Below are positions 60,836 through 64,000 of a stretch of 64,000 nucleotides of DNA, piece by piece. Position 1 is the stretch's first letter. Every line of letters begins with the position of its first letter. The position numbers were made by a program, and so were the translations under genes. Below the pieces are notes generated by a model. It did no database searches, was not told the DNA's origin, and was given only the letters and a program-made list of their open reading frames with translations. The stretch comes from Flavivirga amylovorans (lineage in GTDB: Bacteria; Bacteroidota; Bacteroidia; Flavobacteriales; Flavobacteriaceae): assembly GCF_030540875.1 (NCBI RefSeq), contig NZ_JAUOEM010000003.1, positions 558,001 to 622,000 of the forward strand, given 5' to 3'.

Positions 60836-62188
60836 TTACGACAATAAGTCGTCGTCGCTTGCTTCTGGTTTTGGCTTTGGTTTTCCTTCAGGTTCACCAC
60901 CGTCGCCTTCTGAAGCTTTATTAGGATCGACTTTATAATAATCTTCAAAAATCTCTTTCATATCGATACCATAACGCTCTGCAAAATTCTTTTGAATATC
61001 GCTATCTTTAGCACGAATCTCTTGTAAAGCTTCGGCATAACTACTGTATACACCTTGCATGACTTTTTCGTGAACTGGAATATTATCCATCATATCTTGA
61101 CGTGCTTTAGCACTTGCGGTATGCATAGATGCCAAAGTTTCTCCAATATGCTCATCGGTTTTTACACCTAAATGCTCTAAAATAGCTGCAAATTCCTGAT
61201 CGGTTCTAGCTTTTAATGCTACTACATAGCCATCGTAATATTTTAAACGTTCTTCGGTATCACTCTTTAATTTTGCACGGTGTGTTTGCAAGTTACTACG
61301 TAAAGACGTTAATACCTTTATAGTTAAGTTATGCTTATGTACAAAACTGTCTTTACTGGCAGCTAATGTCGTATAGGCATTTTTTAAACCTTCTAACTCT
61401 TCTACTTTTTGCTCTAAAGTGGTCACTTTACCAACGGCTTGCGCATAATCTGCAGATTGTTTGTCTGCTATATCTTCAAGTTCTTGACGGGCTTGTTTTA
61501 ATAAAGCGTATTGCTCTTCTAGCTTCGCCTCTACTTCTTTCTTTTTTTCTAAAGCTTTGGTGTGATTTTTAGTAGCTTCAACAATGGCTACTTGTAACTT
61601 ATCTTCTACTTCTTTAATCTCTACTTCACGATTTTTTAATCTGCTTACAGCTGCTTGAGATTTATACGATAGTTCACTTAATAATGTTTGTACATCTGCG
61701 CTTTCTATACGTTCCTGGAACATCGCTTTTGCTTTGTTATCTGCAGCAGCACGTGTTTTTTCAGCAGTTTGAAGTTCTACTTGTGCTTTTTTAATTTTGC
61801 TTTTACGCCCCCAAAGGTTATTCCACCAGGTATCTGGCTTTGCTTCGGCATCTTCTAATTCTATTTTAGCACGCTCTAACGCTTTTTGAGCATCATCAAT
61901 TACTTTTTGCTCGGTAGCATTAAGTGCTGAGAATTTTTCGAAAATAATACCAACTTCGTCTTGATAGTCGGTTAAATCTTTAATAGCATCTAAAAGCGTT
62001 GTTCTGTCTTTTTCTGCCATATGTACCACATCATCCAAGGTGGCATTCAATATTTTTTGTCGAACTTCTGGATCGTCTTCCTGAGACAATTTAGATTTCA
62101 TAGTGTCTATGGCTTTTCCCCAATTGACATCTACTTTTTCTGTTTTCTCGTTAGAATTGGTTTCCAATAAATCAAAATCGTCAGACAT
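60836..62188 (-). CDS. Long coiled-coil protein, first gene of the AAA cluster
   Basis: The 450-residue product is almost wholly helical and charged. Coiled coils run from about residue 85 to 290 (AQKALERAKIELEDAEAKPD, LEKKKEVEAKLEEQYALLKQ), interrupted by a WWNNLWGRKSKIKK patch (about 119-132) that may contact a membrane. The C-terminal part (about 340-410) is helical, and the end is a Pro/Gly/Lys linker finishing in an acidic SDDDLLS. Relatives have, as I remember, been named microtubule-binding protein or compared with TelA toxic-anion-resistance proteins, neither of which is proven. It probably acts as a scaffold or client of the AAA ATPase. Confidence 0.7.
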   Translation of the reverse strand: MSDDFDLLETNSNEKTEKVDVNWGKAIDTMKSKLSQEDDPEVRQKILNATLDDVVHMAEKDRTTLLDAIKDLTDYQDEVGIIFEKFSALNATEQKVIDDAQKALERAKIELEDAEAKPDTWWNNLWGRKSKIKKAQVELQTAEKTRAAADNKAKAMFQERIESADVQTLLSELSYKSQAAVSRLKNREVEIKEVEDKLQVAIVEATKNHTKALEKKKEVEAKLEEQYALLKQARQELEDIADKQSADYAQAVGKVTTLEQKVEELEGLKNAYTTLAASKDSFVHKHNLTIKVLTSLRSNLQTHRAKLKSDTEERLKYYDGYVVALKARTDQEFAAILEHLGVKTDEHIGETLASMHTASAKARQDMMDNIPVHEKVMQGVYSSYAEALQEIRAKDSDIQKNFAERYGIDMKEIFEDYYKVDPNKASEGDGGEPEGKPKPKPEASDDDLLS

Positions 62189-62297
62189 AGAGTTAGAGTG
62201 TTTTTTTAATTATAAATATTTTTAGATAAGCAATGTCGTTAAAAAAAATCAATTTTAAAAGCAAACAAATGCTTTTAAACTCCCTTTTTATCGAAAT

Positions 62298-62321
62298 ACT
62301 GAAACAAGTTCAGCACAAGCA
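62298..62321. repeat. Dispersed palindromic repeat (CTGAA..TTCAG type), copy 2
   Basis: The first 20 bases (ACTGAAACAAGTTCAGCACA) are identical to 45523-45542. It lies in the 370-bp region between two divergent genes. Apart from this repeat and the promoter at 62497 I see nothing else in that gap. Confidence 0.75.
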
Positions 62322-62496
62322 AGTTTAGTACAAACTTGGAAATAGCAATTAAGCAGATAAACGGAAATATCAAATTTTTATTTGTCAGATAATTTCTAAA
62401 CTTACAATACTTTAACTATTAGTATAATTTATTATAAGAAAGTTACATTTTTTAAAATTTCACTATTTTATTTTGTCCTAAATGGTTGTCTAAAAA

Positions 62497-62526
62497 TTGT
62501 CTACTGAATAAATTATATTATATTTG
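62497..62526 (+). promoter_or_regulatory. Bacteroidota-type promoter with consensus spacing
   Basis: TTG (62497-62499) and TATATTTG (62519-62526) are exactly 19 bp apart, the best match to the Bacteroidota housekeeping pattern in this window. The ATG follows at 62559. Confidence 0.7.
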
Positions 62527-62558
62527 AGTGACTATTAATCAAAGACATACATCAATAT

Positions 62559-62801
62559 ATGTTATCTAACTATCCAGTTATATTTTTATTTTCTCCCTTC
62601 TTAATTAACCAAGCCAATATCGTTATTGTACTAATTATTGTTGTTGTTATTTTTTCAATTTTACTGCTTTTAGGCGTCAGAAAATCTTACAAACTAAAAA
62701 AGGAAAATGAGAAATTAAATAGTATGAATACAAAAATGCCTGATGAGGAAGAGGAAAATTATAAAGATTTTACAGAGGGACATATGTATGACAATAAGTA
62801 A
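62559..62801 (+). CDS. 80-residue single-pass membrane protein
   Basis: The product has an N-terminal hydrophobic stretch (about 7-16) and one clear membrane helix (about 20-41, IVIVLIIVVVIFSILLLLGV), followed by a charged coil and a C-terminal YKDFTEGHMYDNK. I recall similar short flavobacterial proteins ending in a DFTxGHxYD-like motif. A consensus promoter supports that it is expressed. The stop codon lies 5 bp before the right-end hairpin of the IS200-type element, so the IS may have inserted just behind it. Function unknown. Confidence 0.7.
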   Translation: MLSNYPVIFLFSPFLINQANIVIVLIIVVVIFSILLLLGVRKSYKLKKENEKLNSMNTKMPDEEEENYKDFTEGHMYDNK

Positions 62802-62805
62802 ACAA

Positions 62806-63341
62806 CCTCCGTTAAAAACGGAGGCTTTGATTTTCAGATTAGCCCCAAAGGGGCATTAGGTTCATTCATGATGTTCTTGATATTTCACATATCTCCGTAT
62901 CATATCCTCATCTAAACCTATGGTACTTACAAAGTAACCTCTCGACCAAAAGTGATTGCCCCAATATGGTTTTTGTATTAAACTGGGATACGTCTTGAAT
63001 AGTTTGATTGCCATCTTTCCCTTTAGAATACCCATGAATTCTGATACAGAAACCTTCGGAGGGATTGAACAAACCAAATGAATGTGATCTTTTTGCACAT
63101 TCATTTCTTGAATAATGACATCTTTCCAAGTACTGATGACCTGAAGGTCATGTTCGACCAAAGTTTTTACCATACCTTCTAGAACACGGAAACGACACTT
63201 GGGAGTGAAAACAATGTGATAGTCACATTTGTAGTACACATGTGTTAATTTTCTATATTTACTCATCTTTAAAAAGTTTTAGATGGTAAACCTAAAAAAT
63301 GGCAGAGCCTTTAAAACATGACCACCGTCAAAGACGGTGGT
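62806..63341 (-). mobile_element. IS200/IS605-type insertion sequence with intact tnpA
   Basis: A single tnpA (62862-63266) is bounded by two imperfectly related palindromes: CCTCCGTT/AACGGAGG (62806-62824) and ACCACCGTC/GACGGTGGT (63321-63341). Both fit CCnCCGTnAAAnACGGnGG. Subterminal hairpins in place of inverted termini are typical of the IS200/IS605 group, which moves as single-stranded DNA. No tnpB is present, so this is the IS200 form. Exact ends are not determined. Confidence 0.8.
62862..63266 (-). CDS. tnpA: IS200/IS605 family Y1 transposase TnpA
   Basis: The 134-residue protein has the Y1-HUH signature: the HUH motif in KDHIHLVCSIPP (about 59-70) and the catalytic tyrosine in DMIRRYVKYQEHHE (about 121-134), plus CDYHIVFTPKCRFRVLEG near the N-terminus. 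It cuts and joins single strands at the element's hairpins. Length and motifs are complete, so it may be active. It is read on the minus strand. Confidence 0.93.
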   Translation of the reverse strand: MSKYRKLTHVYYKCDYHIVFTPKCRFRVLEGMVKTLVEHDLQVISTWKDVIIQEMNVQKDHIHLVCSIPPKVSVSEFMGILKGKMAIKLFKTYPSLIQKPYWGNHFWSRGYFVSTIGLDEDMIRRYVKYQEHHE

Positions 63342-63402
63342 TTTTTAGATTTAAATAAAAAAGCACATTTTTCAACTTATATTTATTTAATGATTTGACT
63401 TG

Positions 63403-63530
63403 GACACGAATTTTACGAATTCACACAAATTCATTGTCAAATGGTTATATTGTATTGGACAAAACATGAACACAAATCATTAAAGCTGTCTATTACAGAT
63501 TAATTAGTGAAAATTTGTGAAATTCGTGTC
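63403..63530. repeat. Inverted repeat pair (CACGAATT type)
   Basis: GACACGAATTTTACGAATTC (63403-63422) and the stretch to 63432 are matched by a reverse-complement-like copy at 63508-63530 ending AAATTCGTGTC. Together with GCCACGAATACACAAAT near 60627 they belong to a dispersed CACGAAT repeat family. The gap 63342-63582 otherwise holds nothing I can name. Confidence 0.6.
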
Positions 63531-63582
63531 TTTCTAAAATTATACAAAATAGCTTTTTGGCAAGCACTAATATTTTATACGC

Positions 63583-64000
63583 TTATCTTACTAGTTTTTT
63601 ATACTTTATTCGTTTTGGCATTAAATCGCCACCAAGACGTTTCTTTTTATTTTCTTCATAATCACTAAAACTACCTTCAAAGAAATAGACTTGTGAGTCT
63701 CCTTCAAAAGCTAGTATGTGTGTACATATTCTATCTAAAAACCATCTATCGTGCGATATCACTACGGCACAACCAGCAAAGTTTTCCAACCCTTCTTCTA
63801 AGGCTCGTAATGTATTTACATCAAGGTCATTTGTTGGCTCATCTAAAAGCAATACGTTGCCTTCTTCTTTAAGTGTCATGGCAAGGTGCAAACGGTTTCT
63901 TTCTCCTCCAGAAAGTAATTTTACTTTCTTATTCTGTTCGCTTCCTGAGAAATTAAAACGGCTTAAATAAGCACGTGAATTCACTTGCTTTCCTCCCATC
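63583..64000 (-). CDS. ettA: ABC-F protein EttA (energy-dependent translational throttle), C-terminal part
   Basis: The reading frame runs into the right edge of the window, so only the C-terminal 139 codons are present. It shows [20 protein letters not shown] (ABC signature), [20 protein letters not shown] (Walker B) and [20 protein letters not shown] (H-loop), followed by the family-typical [23 protein letters not shown] tail pieces. EttA binds the ribosomal E site and tunes translation to the ATP/ADP ratio. The downstream strand is followed by repeat-rich DNA. Confidence 0.92.
   Translation of the reverse strand, partial: MGGKQVNSRAYLSRFNFSGSEQNKKVKLLSGGERNRLHLAMTLKEEGNVLLLDEPTNDLDVNTLRALEEGLENFAGCAVVISHDRWFLDRICTHILAFEGDSQVYFFEGSFSDYEENKKKRLGGDLMPKRIKYKKLVR

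Overview
The window looks like a chromosomal segment of a marine-type Flavobacteriaceae bacterium (phylum Bacteroidota). The evidence is: very AT-rich DNA; Bacteroidota-type promoters (TTG/TTTG about 18-21 bp before TAnnTTTG); a SusC/TonB-style outer membrane receptor with a carboxypeptidase-regulatory-like N-terminal domain; DUF3667, DUF4834 and YfhO-type proteins; a serine-palmitoyltransferase-like enzyme; and an RF2 gene with the classical +1 programmed frameshift. No rRNA, tRNA or CRISPR array was seen. This reading was made by eye from the sequence, and all family assignments rest on recognised motifs rather than database searches.

Layout. 1-13.5 kb: the N-terminal part of an MBOAT O-acyltransferase (cut by the window edge), a JmjC-like oxygenase, Lrp and XRE regulators, an M14 carboxypeptidase, a metallo-hydrolase, a conserved 486-residue orphan, then bcp, nth, a sigma factor with a 48-residue companion, uvrA and a DUF3667 membrane protein. 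13.6-17.4 kb: a small accessory patch with two sigma-54-like promoters, a duplicated 5' leader element, two paralogous secreted repeat proteins and, between them, a putative abortive-infection membrane protein. 17.4-31.7 kb: a flippase, a glycosyltransferase, a YfhO protein, an outer membrane protein, a GNAT-like protein and PLP/peptidase housekeeping enzymes.

31.7-39.9 kb is a surface-glycan locus: one GT14-like and three paralogous GT2 glycosyltransferases, an ATP-grasp/HAD pair with overlapping reading frames, and three membrane proteins of unknown function, two of them a tandem duplication with an EEISWGQ-type signature. 40-52 kb is mostly housekeeping: prfB, HAD phosphatase, ArsC-like protein, TonB receptor, peroxiredoxin, fumC, a Crp-like regulator coupled to an 86-residue protein, a ureohydrolase and a MarR-GNAT fusion.

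52.0-62.2 kb is the most unusual part: nine same-strand genes including a large AAA+ ATPase whose stop overlaps the start of a NudK-like Nudix hydrolase, a 450-residue coiled-coil protein, several conserved proteins of unknown function and small and large membrane proteins. Several of the gaps between these genes are filled with dispersed repeats (foldback palindromes, tandem 57-bp units, CAGT-rich inverted repeats, a 75-bp structured element), and a four-helix-bundle gene sits between repeats as if it were a small cassette. An intact IS200/IS605-type insertion sequence and the C-terminal end of an EttA-type ABC-F protein close the window.
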